64,000 bases of DNA. Source: Streptomyces tubercidicus (GTDB lineage: Bacteria > Actinomycetota > Actinomycetes > Streptomycetales > Streptomycetaceae). The position numbers and the translations under genes were made by a program. The notes under the pieces are model-generated. The model saw nothing but the letters and a program-made list of their open reading frames with translations. It was not told where the DNA came from and did no database searches. The stretch spans positions 2,294,001 to 2,358,000 of the forward strand of contig NZ_CP114205.1 in NCBI RefSeq assembly GCF_027497495.1. Reading direction: 5' to 3'. The stretch's first letter is position 1. Every line of letters starts with the position of its first letter. Positions 25,736-34,098 of this stretch are shown piece by piece.

Positions 25736-28700
25736 TCAGTGCAGCCGCTGACTGATCACCTTCGATACGCCGTCGCCTTGCATGGATACCCCGTAGAGCG
25801 CGTCCGCGACCTCCATCGTCCGCTTCTGATGCGTGATCACAATCAGCTGGGAACTCTCCTGGAGTTCCTCCATGATCCGGATCAGCCGCTGCAGATTGGT
25901 GTCGTCCAGCGCGGCCTCCACCTCGTCCATCACATAGAACGGACTGGGCCGCGCCTTGAAGATCGACACCAGCAGCGCCACCGCGGTCAGCGACCGCTCA
26001 CCGCCCGACAGCAGCGACAGCCGCTTGACCTTCTTCCCGGGCGGCCGGGCCTCCACATCCACCCCCGTCGACAGCATGTCGTCCGGATCGGTGAGCACCA
26101 GCCGCCCCTCCCCGCCCGGGAAGAGCCGCGCGAAGACGCCCTCGAACTCCCGCGCGGTGTCGCGGTACGCCTCGGTGAAGACCTGCTCCACCCGCTCGTC
26201 GACCTCCTTGACCACCTGCATCAGATCGGCCCGGGTCTTCTTCAAGTCTTCAAGCTGTTCGCTCAGGAACTTGTGCCGCTCCTCCAGCGCCGCGAACTCC
26301 TCCAGCGCCAGCGGGTTCACCTTCCCGAGCTGCTGATACGCCCGCTCGGCGGCCTTGAGGCGCTTCTCCTGCTCGGCCCGCGCATAGGGCACCGGCTGGT
26401 TGCGGGGATGCTCCGGATCGTCCGGGAGCACCTCGCCCTCGGCGGGCGGCGACGGCGGTACCGGCTGCTCGGGACCGTACTCGGACATCAGCCCGGCCGG
26501 CTCCACCCCCAGCTCCTCCAGCGCCTTGGTCTCCAGCTGCTCGATCCGCAGCCGCTTCTCCGCGCCCAGCACCTCACCGCGGTGCATCGAGTCGGTCAGC
26601 TTGTCCAGCTCGGACTTCAGCTCCCGGCCCTGGTTGCGCTCGGCCACCAGCGCCTGCTCCCGCCCGGCCTTGGCCCGTTCCGCTGCGCCCCGCTCCTCCT
26701 CGGCCCGTACGGCCGACACCTCGACATGTGCCAGCAGCTGCCGGGCACCCGCGGCGACCGCCCCGGCCACCGCCGCCTCGTGCCGCAGCCGGGCGCGCCG
26801 CCGCTCGGCCCGCGCCCGCGCCTCGCGCTCGGCCCGCGCGCCCCGGTCCAGGGCGTCCGCCCGCCCGGCGAGCGCCTTCACCCGCTCCTCGTGCGTACGC
26901 GCCTGGAGCCGCGCCTCCATCTCGGTCTGCCGCGCATTGGCACCGTCGGCCGCCAGCCGGTCCCGTACGGAGGTGTCCGGCTCCTCTTCGCCGACGCCCG
27001 GGTCCTCCTCGGCCACCGCGAGCCGCTCGGCCAGCTCCTCGGCCTCCTCGGTGGCCCGCAGCAACGCCTCCTCGGCCTTGGCCGCCGCCGCGTCACAGCG
27101 CTCGGCCTCGCCCGCGGCCGCCCGCGCCTGCCCGCCGAGCCGGCCCAGGTCCCCGGCGACCTTCGACTTCTCCCGGTCCGCCGTCCGCCGCCGCTCGGCC
27201 AACTCCTCGACCAGCGCGGCTCCCGCGGTACGGCGTTCCGACGCGGCCCGCTGCGCCTCGGCCAGCTCCGCACAGCGCGCGCCCAGTTCCTCCAGCTCGG
27301 CCGCCGCCTCGTCGACGGACGCCTGCACCTCCAGCAGGCTCGGCGCACCGGCGGAACCCCCCTGGGCGAAATGCGCCCCGAGCAGATCGCCCTCACCGGT
27401 CACGGCCATCAGCTCCGGCCGCGCGGCCACCAGCTCCTCGGCCTCCTCCAGCGTCCCGACCACCACGACATCCCGCAGCAACCGGGCCACGGCGGCGGTC
27501 AGTTCCCCGGGCCCCCGGACCAGTTCCGCGGCCGGTACGGGAGCGGAGCGGGGCCCGGGGACACGGTGCACGGCCGGCTCGGGCGCACCCGGCGCCCCGG
27601 CCACCTCCGCCGCCTCCGTACGGACGCCCACCACGGCGCCCTCGGCCGCTCCGGTGACACCGCTTCCCCGATCGGCGTTTCCCGGATCGGCCTCACGCAT
27701 CGCATCGGGCCCACGCATCGCGTCAACGCCACGAGTCACCTCGGGCCCACGGACCACATCAGCCGCATGCATCGCATGAGCCGCATCGCCACCATGAGCC
27801 CCGGCAGTCGTGGCAGTCCCCCCAGCCCCGCCTCCCCCACCCTCCGTCGCCTCCACCGCCCGTGCGGGCGCCGGCACCGTCCCCGTCCTGCTCCGGCCCC
27901 CGGCTCCCCCCAGCACCATCGCCGCCCGCCCCGCGTCCTGTGCGCGCAGCAGCCGGATGGCCTCGGCGGCGGTGGCCGGGCCGGTGACGGCGACGGCGTC
28001 CGCGGCCGCGCCGAGCGCCGCCGCCACCGGGATCTCGAATCCGGGGGTGACGGTCAGCAGTTCCGCGGCCGGCCCGAGCAGTCCGGTGAGCCGGTCCGCG
28101 GCGGCCAGCAGCGCTCCGGTGCCGTCCTTGCGGCGCAGTCCGAGCGCCAGTGCGTCATGCCGGGCGGCGGTGGCGGCCCGCTCGCGCTCGGCCGCGGTCA
28201 GCGCCTCGCGCGCGGCGGTCAGCGCGGTCTCGGTGTCGGCCAGCTCCCGGCGGGCCGCCTCGTGCCGCTCGGCGATCTCCTCGTCGCCCGCGTCCAGCCC
28301 GTCGACCTCGGCCCGGAGCTGCTCGTACTCCTGCTGGGCGGTGTCCGCCCGGCGCCGGGCGGCGTCCCGGGCCTCGGCGAGCCGGCCGATCTCCGCCTGC
28401 GCCGAGGCGGCCCGGCCCCGGGCGGCGGTGACCTGCCCGCTCAGCCGGGCCAGGCCCTCCCGGCGGTCGGCGATGGCGCGGGCCACGTCCCGCAGCCGCC
28501 GCTCCTCGTCCGCCAACTGCCGCTCCAGCCCGGCACGGTGTTCGACGGTGTCCTCCAGCGCCCGGCTCGCCGCCTCCAGCGCGGCCGTCAACTCCGCCTC
28601 CTGCTCGCGGATCCGGGCGGCCTCCCGCTCCATGTCCTCGGGGTCGCGACCGTGCCGCTCCTCCGGCGGGGCCGCCGTGGCGCTCTTGACCCGCGCCTCG

Positions 28701-29620
28701 GCCAGCGAGATCGTGCCGCGCACCCGCTCCGCGAGCTGCGACAGCTCGTACCAGGTCTGCTGCGCGCGCTGCAGCCGCGGCGTGAGCGTACGGACCTCCT
28801 CCTCCAGCGCCGCCTCCCGCTGCTGCGCGGTGCGCAGCCGGTCCTCGGCGGCCTGCTTGCGTTCCTTGAGCGCCGCCTCGTCCGCGATCTCGGCGCGCAG
28901 CGCCCGGCGCAGGGTGACGAGGTCGTCGGCGAGCAGCCGCAGCCGGGCGTCGCGCAGATCCGCCTGGATGACGGCGGCGCGCCGGGCGACCGCGGCCTGC
29001 CGCCCCAGCGGCTTGAGCTGGCGCCGCAGCTCATCGGTCAGATCCTGGACCCGGGCGAGATTGGCCTTCATCGCCTCCAGCTTCCGCAGCGCCTTCTCTT
29101 TGCGCTTGCGGTGCTTGAGGACGCCGGCCGCTTCCTCGATGAAGGCCCGGCGCCCCATCGGGTCGGCATGCAGTACGGAGTCCAGCTGGCCCTGCCCGAC
29201 GATGACATGCATCTCCCGGCCGATACCGGAATCGGAGAGCAATTCCTGGATATCCAGCAGCCGGCAGGTGTCCCCGTTGATCTGGTACTCGCTGCCGCCA
29301 TTGCGGAACATGATCCGGGTGAGGGTGACTTCGGCGTACTCGATCGGCAGTGCACCGTCGGAATTGTCAATGGTGAGCGAGACCTCGGCACGGCCGAGCG
29401 GCAGCCGCCCGGTCGTCCCGGCGAAGATGACGTCCTCCATCTTCCCGCCGCGCAGCGACTTCGCTCCTTGTTCGCCCATGACCCAGGACAGCGCGTCCAC
29501 GACATTGGACTTGCCGGAGCCGTTGGGGCCCACGACGCAGGTGATGCCCGGCTCGAAGCGCAGTGTCGTGGCGGAGGCGAAGGACTTGAAACCTCGCAGG
29601 GTCAGACTCTTGAGATGCAC
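25736..29620 (-). CDS. smc: Chromosome segregation ATPase SMC
   Basis: SMC condensin subunit that, with ScpA and ScpB, organises and segregates the chromosome. From GTG at 29620 it is 1294 residues, about 105 more than usual. Present are Walker A GPNGSGKSN near the N-terminus, long coiled coils, the hinge, the second coiled coil, the signature LLSGGERSLTAVALL, and Walker B FYVMDEVEAALDD. The extra length sits in one place: about 120 residues inserted in the second half of the hinge (around 27545-27910), built partly from hexapeptide repeats. GTG at 29620 is chosen because SMC proteins begin with HLKSLTLRGFKSFA. The ATG at 29776 only adds unrelated residues. Confidence 0.95.
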   Translation of the reverse strand: MHLKSLTLRGFKSFASATTLRFEPGITCVVGPNGSGKSNVVDALSWVMGEQGAKSLRGGKMEDVIFAGTTGRLPLGRAEVSLTIDNSDGALPIEYAEVTLTRIMFRNGGSEYQINGDTCRLLDIQELLSDSGIGREMHVIVGQGQLDSVLHADPMGRRAFIEEAAGVLKHRKRKEKALRKLEAMKANLARVQDLTDELRRQLKPLGRQAAVARRAAVIQADLRDARLRLLADDLVTLRRALRAEIADEAALKERKQAAEDRLRTAQQREAALEEEVRTLTPRLQRAQQTWYELSQLAERVRGTISLAEARVKSATAAPPEERHGRDPEDMEREAARIREQEAELTAALEAASRALEDTVEHRAGLERQLADEERRLRDVARAIADRREGLARLSGQVTAARGRAASAQAEIGRLAEARDAARRRADTAQQEYEQLRAEVDGLDAGDEEIAERHEAARRELADTETALTAAREALTAAERERAATAARHDALALGLRRKDGTGALLAAADRLTGLLGPAAELLTVTPGFEIPVAAALGAAADAVAVTGPATAAEAIRLLRAQDAGRAAMVLGGAGGRSRTGTVPAPARAVEATEGGGGGAGGTATTAGAHGGDAAHAMHAADVVRGPEVTRGVDAMRGPDAMREADPGNADRGSGVTGAAEGAVVGVRTEAAEVAGAPGAPEPAVHRVPGPRSAPVPAAELVRGPGELTAAVARLLRDVVVVGTLEEAEELVAARPELMAVTGEGDLLGAHFAQGGSAGAPSLLEVQASVDEAAAELEELGARCAELAEAQRAASERRTAGAALVEELAERRRTADREKSKVAGDLGRLGGQARAAAGEAERCDAAAAKAEEALLRATEEAEELAERLAVAEEDPGVGEEEPDTSVRDRLAADGANARQTEMEARLQARTHEERVKALAGRADALDRGARAEREARARAERRRARLRHEAAVAGAVAAGARQLLAHVEVSAVRAEEERGAAERAKAGREQALVAERNQGRELKSELDKLTDSMHRGEVLGAEKRLRIEQLETKALEELGVEPAGLMSEYGPEQPVPPSPPAEGEVLPDDPEHPRNQPVPYARAEQEKRLKAAERAYQQLGKVNPLALEEFAALEERHKFLSEQLEDLKKTRADLMQVVKEVDERVEQVFTEAYRDTAREFEGVFARLFPGGEGRLVLTDPDDMLSTGVDVEARPPGKKVKRLSLLSGGERSLTAVALLVSIFKARPSPFYVMDEVEAALDDTNLQRLIRIMEELQESSQLIVITHQKRTMEVADALYGVSMQGDGVSKVISQRLH
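27695..27802 (-). repeat. Six degenerate 18-bp tandem repeats inside smc
   Basis: Six consecutive 18-base units (first unit ACGCATCGCATCGGGCCC on the plus strand) encode hexapeptides on the minus strand: GPDAMR, GVDAMR, GPEVTR, AADVVR, AAHAMH, GAHGGD. The reading frame is kept throughout. They form the core of the hinge insertion of SMC. Confidence 0.85.
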
Positions 29621-29923
29621 GCCGTGGGACTCTACCGGCCGCTCCCCGGCGGGTGACTTCCAACATTCCGGGGCGCTCCCCGGCCCGCTACGGCCCCCGG
29701 GTATACCGCGCCGTTCATTTTCGGTTTCACTGCCGAAAGCGCAGGGCACATCATGCGGTAAGGGAGGGGCGGCCACGGCTGAAGTGACCAGGTGGTCCGC
29801 GGGAAAAGCCGCAGGAAGAAAAGCCGGAAACGACGAAGGGACGCCGAAGCGTCCCTTGCAGATCTTGAAGAGAGCGGTGCCTCAAGCGGCTGGCGAGCAG
29901 CCCTACCGGCCCTGAGGTCGGGG
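29621..29923. other. smc upstream region
   Basis: 303 bases between the small coiled-coil gene and smc, both on the minus strand. It contains the terminator hairpin at 29836-29857 and, nearer smc, an unremarkable GC-rich stretch that should hold the smc promoter. No gene is visible. Confidence 0.45.
29836..29857 (-). terminator. Hairpin with TTCG loop after the small coiled-coil gene
   Basis: AAGGGACGC-TTCG-GCGTCCCTT on the minus strand: a perfect 9-bp stem closed by a stable UUCG tetraloop, 66 bases downstream of the stop codon, followed by a moderately T-rich stretch. Confidence 0.75.
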
Positions 29924-30127
29924 TCAGGTGAGCGCGGGCTCCGCCTGGGGTACGTCGATGTCGAGCATCGAGTCGTCGCGACGTGCGGCAGCGGACAGCA
30001 TGTCGTTTTCGGCCTGCATCCGAATAAGTTCGGATTCAAGGTCTTGGACGCGCTGCTGAAGCCGTCGCATCTCGGAGAGGACTCGGGGGTCGGAGCCGCC
30101 GACGTAACCGAGAAGCGCCTTTGCCAT
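29924..30127 (-). CDS. Small conserved coiled-coil protein
   Basis: A 67-residue protein starting MAKALLGYVGGSDPRVLSEM, with GGAGGACC upstream. The centre (SEMRRLQQRVQDLESELIRMQAEN) has a clear heptad pattern of Leu/Val/Met and should form a coiled coil. The acidic tail ends in DVPQAEPALT. I recognise it as a protein conserved in streptomycetes next to smc, of unknown function. It has no signal peptide or membrane segment. The upstream ATG in the same frame adds 26 residues without a ribosome binding site. Confidence 0.8.
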   Translation of the reverse strand: MAKALLGYVGGSDPRVLSEMRRLQQRVQDLESELIRMQAENDMLSAAARRDDSMLDIDVPQAEPALT

Positions 30128-30509
30128 GATGGATGGTCCTCCACAATGAGTGACCGACCGAAGCGGTGTGGGTCGTGAGGGATTCGCACCCGCGGTGCTT
30201 GTCATTCTCTGGTGTACTCAATGCCAAACAGCTAAGGTGCGCGGGGATTCCAGAGTCTCACCAAACGGTTTGACGGTCAACACGATCACACCCCGTATCC
30301 TCGGGCACCTGAGAGTGCGCGGCCGCGAGGGCGCTGCGCCGACTCCCCAGAAAGGTCCCGCGGGGGCGTAGAGATCATCCGTACAGCGGCAGCCTTGCAC
30401 GGGTCGGCCGAGTTGGCAACCACCAGGGCTTATCTCCCGTCAGCGGCTGACAAAGAGGTCTGGGCAAGATCGCCCATGACGGCCGTATGGACGGTTCCGG
30501 CGGGCCGGA
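30128..30509. other. Intergenic region upstream of the coiled-coil gene
   Basis: 382 bases between the acylphosphatase gene and the small coiled-coil gene. The right part (30450-30500) holds the inverted repeat TGGGC...GCCCA that could end acylphosphatase transcription. The left part is AT-richer and contains minus-strand TTGACC and TTGGCA, plausible -35 elements for the coiled-coil gene. No gene is seen. Confidence 0.35.
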
Positions 30510-30791
30510 TCAGCGGATCTCGAAGCCGTCATAACCGCCGCGGGGTGTGCCCCATATCTCAGTGACTCCGTCGACGCGTCCGGGCGTGTCTCCGGTGCGG
30601 AGCCAGTCCAGCAACTGATCGCAGTGCTCCTTCGGGCCCTCGGCGACCACCTGGACGCGGCCGTCACCCAGATTGACGGCAAATCCCGCGAGTTCGCCGA
30701 TGCGAAGGGCGTTGGCCCGGGTGAACCAGCGGAACCCGACGCCCTGGACCCGACCCCGCACCCACGCGGTCACTCGAACAGCTTCCTTCAT
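30510..30791 (-). CDS. acyP: Acylphosphatase
   Basis: A complete 93-residue acylphosphatase. The motif [18 protein letters not shown] carries the phosphate-binding loop and catalytic Arg, and [17 protein letters not shown] holds the catalytic Asn. It hydrolyses acyl phosphates such as acetyl or carbamoyl phosphate. Found between smc and mutM in many streptomycetes. It has its own ATG and is separated by 131 bases from the divergent CAP-domain gene. Confidence 0.95.
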   Translation of the reverse strand: MKEAVRVTAWVRGRVQGVGFRWFTRANALRIGELAGFAVNLGDGRVQVVAEGPKEHCDQLLDWLRTGDTPGRVDGVTEIWGTPRGGYDGFEIR

Positions 30792-30871
30792 GTCTGCACG
30801 CTAACTGGTCATTTGCTCAGTGGTCACTTCCGCCTCGTGCGCCATGGCGTACAGTCCCCGGACAGCGAGGC

Positions 30872-30887
30872 TCACTCTTATGGGTGA
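30872..30887 (+). promoter_or_regulatory. Inverted repeat upstream of the CAP-domain gene
   Basis: TCACTC-TTAT-GGGTGA, a 16-base inverted repeat with one G-T mismatch, lies 35 bases before the ATG at 30923, close to where a promoter is expected. It may be an operator or an extracytoplasmic sigma factor promoter element. Confidence 0.35.
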
Positions 30888-30922
30888 TTCATCTTGCGCT
30901 GAGGACGGAAGGAAGACCGCGG

Positions 30923-31855
30923 ATGGGCCGCCATCGACGCTCTGCTCCCCCTGCCCCCGACGCCCCCGCTGCGGGGCGTGTTGACGCACCGACGGCAGAA
31001 CGGCCGGGTGCGCCGGCCACGGCGCGGGACCGCGGACATCGCGCGGCGCGCGGCCGCGGGATGACGCCCGTCCGCACCGGACTGCTCGGCGCCTCCGCGG
31101 TGGTGGCGATGGGAGCCGTGGCGGTCGCCTCCGGACTCATCCCCGGCCACGGGCAGTTCGACGGGGGTGCGGACGGCGAGCAGGGCGACCGGGTCCGGGC
31201 CGGTGCGCTGCCGCAGGTCACCGAGCCGATGGGCGGCGTCTCGGCGTCGCCGAGCGACCGCGCCACGCAGGAAGCGAGCCGTGGCGGCGCCCGCGCCAAG
31301 ACCCCCGGCAGCGGGCGGCCTTCCCGCACCGCCACCCGCCCGGTGTCCCCCGCCCCGCACCAGCCGTCCAAGACTCCCACCGGGACGACCGGTTCGAAGC
31401 GGCCCGCCGCCCCCGCCGAACGGCCCGGCTCCGCGGCGCCCGAGCGCAGCGTGGCGGCGCCGAAGGCCCCCGACGGCCAGTCGTCCGAGGAGGCCAAGGT
31501 GCTGTCCCTGGTGAATCAGGAGCGCGCCCAGGCCGGCTGCTCCCCCGCGACGGCGGACCGGGAACTGGCCGGTCTCGCCCAGGACTTCAGCGATGACATG
31601 GCCCGGCGCGGCTTCTTCGATCACACCGACCCGGACGGGGACACCCCCTGGGACCGCGCCCGTGAGGCGGGCGTCGACGGCCTCGGCGGCGAGAACATAG
31701 CCCGCGGCCAGGCCGACGCCGAGGCCGTCATGGACTCCTGGATGCACAGCCCCGGGCACCGCGCCAACATCCTCAACTGCGAGTACAAGACCCTCGGTGT
31801 CGGCGCCCACGTCGGGGCGGGCGGCCCGTGGTGGACGCAGGACTTCGGCTTCTGA
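30923..31855 (+). CDS. Secreted CAP (SCP/PR-1) domain protein
   Basis: A 310-residue protein. A basic cytoplasmic segment of ~45 residues precedes a hydrophobic stretch (GLLGASAVVAMGAVAVASGLIPG), so it is either membrane-anchored or exported. A ~110-residue Pro/Thr/Ser/Arg-rich linker follows. The C-terminal 120 residues are a CAP domain: VLSLVNQERAQAGCSP, FFDHTDPDGDTPWDRAREAG, GGENIARGQ, and MHSPGHRANILNCEYKTLGVG. CAP proteins have varied extracellular roles, and none can be fixed here. GGAAGG lies 8-13 nt upstream of the ATG. Confidence 0.9.
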   Translation: MGRHRRSAPPAPDAPAAGRVDAPTAERPGAPATARDRGHRAARGRGMTPVRTGLLGASAVVAMGAVAVASGLIPGHGQFDGGADGEQGDRVRAGALPQVTEPMGGVSASPSDRATQEASRGGARAKTPGSGRPSRTATRPVSPAPHQPSKTPTGTTGSKRPAAPAERPGSAAPERSVAAPKAPDGQSSEEAKVLSLVNQERAQAGCSPATADRELAGLAQDFSDDMARRGFFDHTDPDGDTPWDRAREAGVDGLGGENIARGQADAEAVMDSWMHSPGHRANILNCEYKTLGVGAHVGAGGPWWTQDFGF

Positions 31856-31880
31856 GACAGCCCGCCCGGCGGCGCGCCGG

Positions 31881-32486
31881 TCAGGCGGCGAGGGCGGCGC
31901 GGCCCGCGAGGACGATGCGGGCCTGCTCGGTGATCCGGCGTCCGAGGTGCTCGGCGGTGGCGATATCGGCCTTGTGGACGCCCTCGGCGCCCTGGTCGTT
32001 GGGGGACTGGGCGGCGGCACCCAGGAAGAAGCCCAGGCGGTTGAGGTCGTTCTCGGACGCGGTGGAGGAGTTCCAGCCGGGGAGCAGGTTGAGGCTGACC
32101 CAGTTCATGCCGTGCTGGGCGGCGAGCACCGTGAAGAACTGCAGGGTGTGCAGCTTGTCGCCGCTCTTGGAGGCGGAGTTGGTGAATCCGGCGGCGAGCT
32201 TGTCCTGCCAGGCGCGGGTGGCCCAGCGCTTGGCGGTCGCCTCGGCGAAGGTGTGGAAGGCGCCGGAGGCCGTACCCATGTAGGTCGGCGAGCCGAAGAC
32301 GATCGCGTCGGAGGCGTCGAGCTGCTCCCACTGGGCTTCGGTGATCTCGTCGACCTTGATCAGGTGAACGGTGGCGCCGGCCTCGGTGGCGGCGGCCCGG
32401 ACGGCCTCGGCCAGTACGGCGGTGTGGCCGAAGCCGGAGTGGTAGGCGAGCGAGACGACGGGGGCGGGCAGGGCAGGCGTGGTCAC
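31881..32486 (-). CDS. Flavodoxin-like NAD(P)H-dependent oxidoreductase (WrbA type)
   Basis: A 201-residue flavodoxin fold protein. It has an FMN phosphate loop SLAYHSGFGHTAVLA at the N-terminus, DAIVFGSPTYMGTASGAFHTF that binds the isoalloxazine ring, and NDLNRLGFFLGAAAQSPND. WrbA-like enzymes reduce quinones with two electrons from NAD(P)H. GTG start with GAGGAGAATCC upstream. It is divergent from an HxlR-type regulator 140 bases away that is likely its repressor. Confidence 0.88.
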   Translation of the reverse strand: MTTPALPAPVVSLAYHSGFGHTAVLAEAVRAAATEAGATVHLIKVDEITEAQWEQLDASDAIVFGSPTYMGTASGAFHTFAEATAKRWATRAWQDKLAAGFTNSASKSGDKLHTLQFFTVLAAQHGMNWVSLNLLPGWNSSTASENDLNRLGFFLGAAAQSPNDQGAEGVHKADIATAEHLGRRITEQARIVLAGRAALAA

Positions 32487-32567
32487 GGTGGATTCTCCTC
32501 GGGGTTCACGGCATCCCGGGACGGTCGGTACCCGGGAGCGTCAGGGCTGCGATGAGGAAAAGAGAAG

Positions 32568-32603
32568 CACTAACTTTTAGAAAGCGCAACCTGGTAGTTA
32601 GCG
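32568..32603. promoter_or_regulatory. Inverted repeat between oxidoreductase and HxlR gene
   Basis: CTAACT (32570-32575) and AGTTAG (32596-32601) form an inverted repeat with 20 bases between the arms, in an AT-rich part of the divergent intergenic region. A likely binding site for the adjacent HxlR regulator. Confidence 0.5.
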
Positions 32604-32626
32604 CTGCGCGAGGGTATGGTGTGCCC

Positions 32627-33052
32627 ATGGCGACCGAAACCACCGGCGAGACGGCCGAGGAGCCCACCCCCGGCTGTCCGGACGACCTGGCCTACGACGT
32701 ATTCGCGCGCGACTGCCCGTCCCGCGACGCACTCCGGCACATCACCGACCGATGGGGCAGCCTGACGCTCGGCGCCCTGCTCGACGGCACCTTCCGCTTC
32801 AACGAACTGCGCCGCAGGGTGGCCGGGGTGAGCGAGAAGATGCTGGCCCAGACCCTGCACGCACTGGAGCGGGACGGACTCGTACACCGCACCGCACAGC
32901 AGACCAACCCGCCCCGGGTGGATTACGCGCTGACGCCGCTGGGCGACCAGATCGCCCGTCAACTACGGACGCTGATCGCCCTGGTGGAGGACCGGATGCC
33001 GCAGGTCATGCAGGCCCGCGAGGAGTACGACGCCGAGCGCACCGCCGGCTGA
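32627..33052 (+). CDS. HxlR-family winged-helix regulator
   Basis: A 141-residue regulator with the HxlR domain: ALRHITDRWGSLTLGALLDGTFRFNELRRRVAGVSEKMLAQTLHALERDGLV. Two cysteines precede it, Cys17 and Cys30. The second, in DCPSRDALRHI, is at the place where redox-sensing members such as HypR and QorR have their reactive Cys. ATG at 32627 gives a start close to the domain; an ATG at 32552 would put the gene inside its own operator. Divergent from a quinone-reductase-like gene, the usual arrangement for electrophile sensing. Confidence 0.88.
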   Translation: MATETTGETAEEPTPGCPDDLAYDVFARDCPSRDALRHITDRWGSLTLGALLDGTFRFNELRRRVAGVSEKMLAQTLHALERDGLVHRTAQQTNPPRVDYALTPLGDQIARQLRTLIALVEDRMPQVMQAREEYDAERTAG

Positions 33053-33078
33053 GCCGACGCACGGTTCCCGGCCCGCGC

Positions 33079-34005
33079 TCAGGCGCGCGGCGGCCGCTGG
33101 CAGCGGGGGCAGAAGTAGCTGGAACGGTTCATCCAGGGGCGGCGGCGGATCGGGGTGCCGCAGCGGCGGCAGGGCTCGTCCTCCCGGCCGTAGGCGTCCA
33201 GCGAGCGCTCGAAGTAGCCGGACTCACCGTTGACGTTGACATAGAGGCTGTCGAAGGTGGTGCCGCCGACGGCGAGCGCGGCGTTCATCACGTCCCGTAC
33301 GTGGCCGAGCAGCTCGGCCGTGCGCGGGCGGGTGAAGGTGGCGGTCGGCCGCTCGTAGTGAAGCTTGCTGCGCCACAGCGCCTCGTCCGCGTAGATGTTG
33401 CCGACGCCGCTGATCAGCGTCTGGTCGAGCAGCGCGCGCTTGACGGTGGTCCGGCGGCGGCGCAGCGCGTCATGGAAGGCGGCGTCGTCGAAGGCGGGAT
33501 CGAGCGGATCCCGGGCGATATGGGCGATGACGTCCGGCAGCTGGTCGGCGTCGCCGGGCACGGTGTCGTGCAGCGAGAGGCCGCCGAAGGTGCGCTGGTC
33601 GACGAAGCGGAGTTCGGTGTTCAGCTCGTCGGCGAAGCGGATACGGATCCGCAGATGCTTCTCGTCGGGGGCGTCCTGCGGCTGGACCAGCAGCTGGCCG
33701 CTCATGCCGAGGTGCGCGAGGATCGCCAGCCCGTGGGTGACGGACGGCGTGACCACCGGAGCGATGCCCTCCGCGGCGGTCTGGGCCGCCGGGCCGCCAC
33801 CGCTCACCGGGAGCCAGAGGTACTTGCCGCGCCGGTGGGCCGTGCCGAGGCGCAGCCCCATGAGCCGGGCCGCGAAATCGGCCGCCCCGGCCGTGTGCCG
33901 GCGGATCGCCCGCGGATGCCGCACCTCGACGGCGTCGATCGTGCGGCCGCTGACCCAGCGCTCCAGTCCGCGGCGTACGACCTCGACCTCGGGCAGCTCG
34001 GGCAC
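33079..34005 (-). CDS. mutM: Formamidopyrimidine-DNA glycosylase
   Basis: A base-excision repair enzyme that removes 8-oxoguanine and Fapy lesions and nicks the backbone. The 308 residues begin [14 protein letters not shown], where the N-terminal Pro is the catalytic nucleophile after Met removal. The helix-two-turn-helix ([20 protein letters not shown]) is present, and the C-terminal zinc finger [24 protein letters not shown] is complete. AAGGAG precedes the GTG start. It lies downstream of rnc, separated by a strong 19-bp inverted repeat. Confidence 0.97.
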   Translation of the reverse strand: MPELPEVEVVRRGLERWVSGRTIDAVEVRHPRAIRRHTAGAADFAARLMGLRLGTAHRRGKYLWLPVSGGGPAAQTAAEGIAPVVTPSVTHGLAILAHLGMSGQLLVQPQDAPDEKHLRIRIRFADELNTELRFVDQRTFGGLSLHDTVPGDADQLPDVIAHIARDPLDPAFDDAAFHDALRRRRTTVKRALLDQTLISGVGNIYADEALWRSKLHYERPTATFTRPRTAELLGHVRDVMNAALAVGGTTFDSLYVNVNGESGYFERSLDAYGREDEPCRRCGTPIRRRPWMNRSSYFCPRCQRPPRA

Positions 34006-34041
34006 GAAGGGCTCCTTGGGAACGACGGTGGGGCGAAAGAC

Positions 34042-34090
34042 TTCTGACCCCGTCCGGGGCGACGCGCGGCCGCCCCGGACGGGGTCAGAA
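34042..34090 (-). repeat. Perfect 19-bp inverted repeat between rnc and mutM
   Basis: Arms 34042-34060 and 34072-34090 (TTCTGACCCCGTCCGGGGC and its exact complement) enclose an 11-base loop. The repeat begins 9 bases after the rnc stop and ends 37 bases before the mutM start. It may be a terminator or a long double-stranded RNA stem that RNase III itself could cut. Confidence 0.9.
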
Positions 34091-34098
34091 TCGGTACT

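Noticed and set aside
25739..29656. Plus-strand open frame of 1,305 codons
   Set aside because: Antisense to smc, with Leu/Arg/His-rich low-complexity translation and no domain. SMC motifs on the minus strand are decisive.
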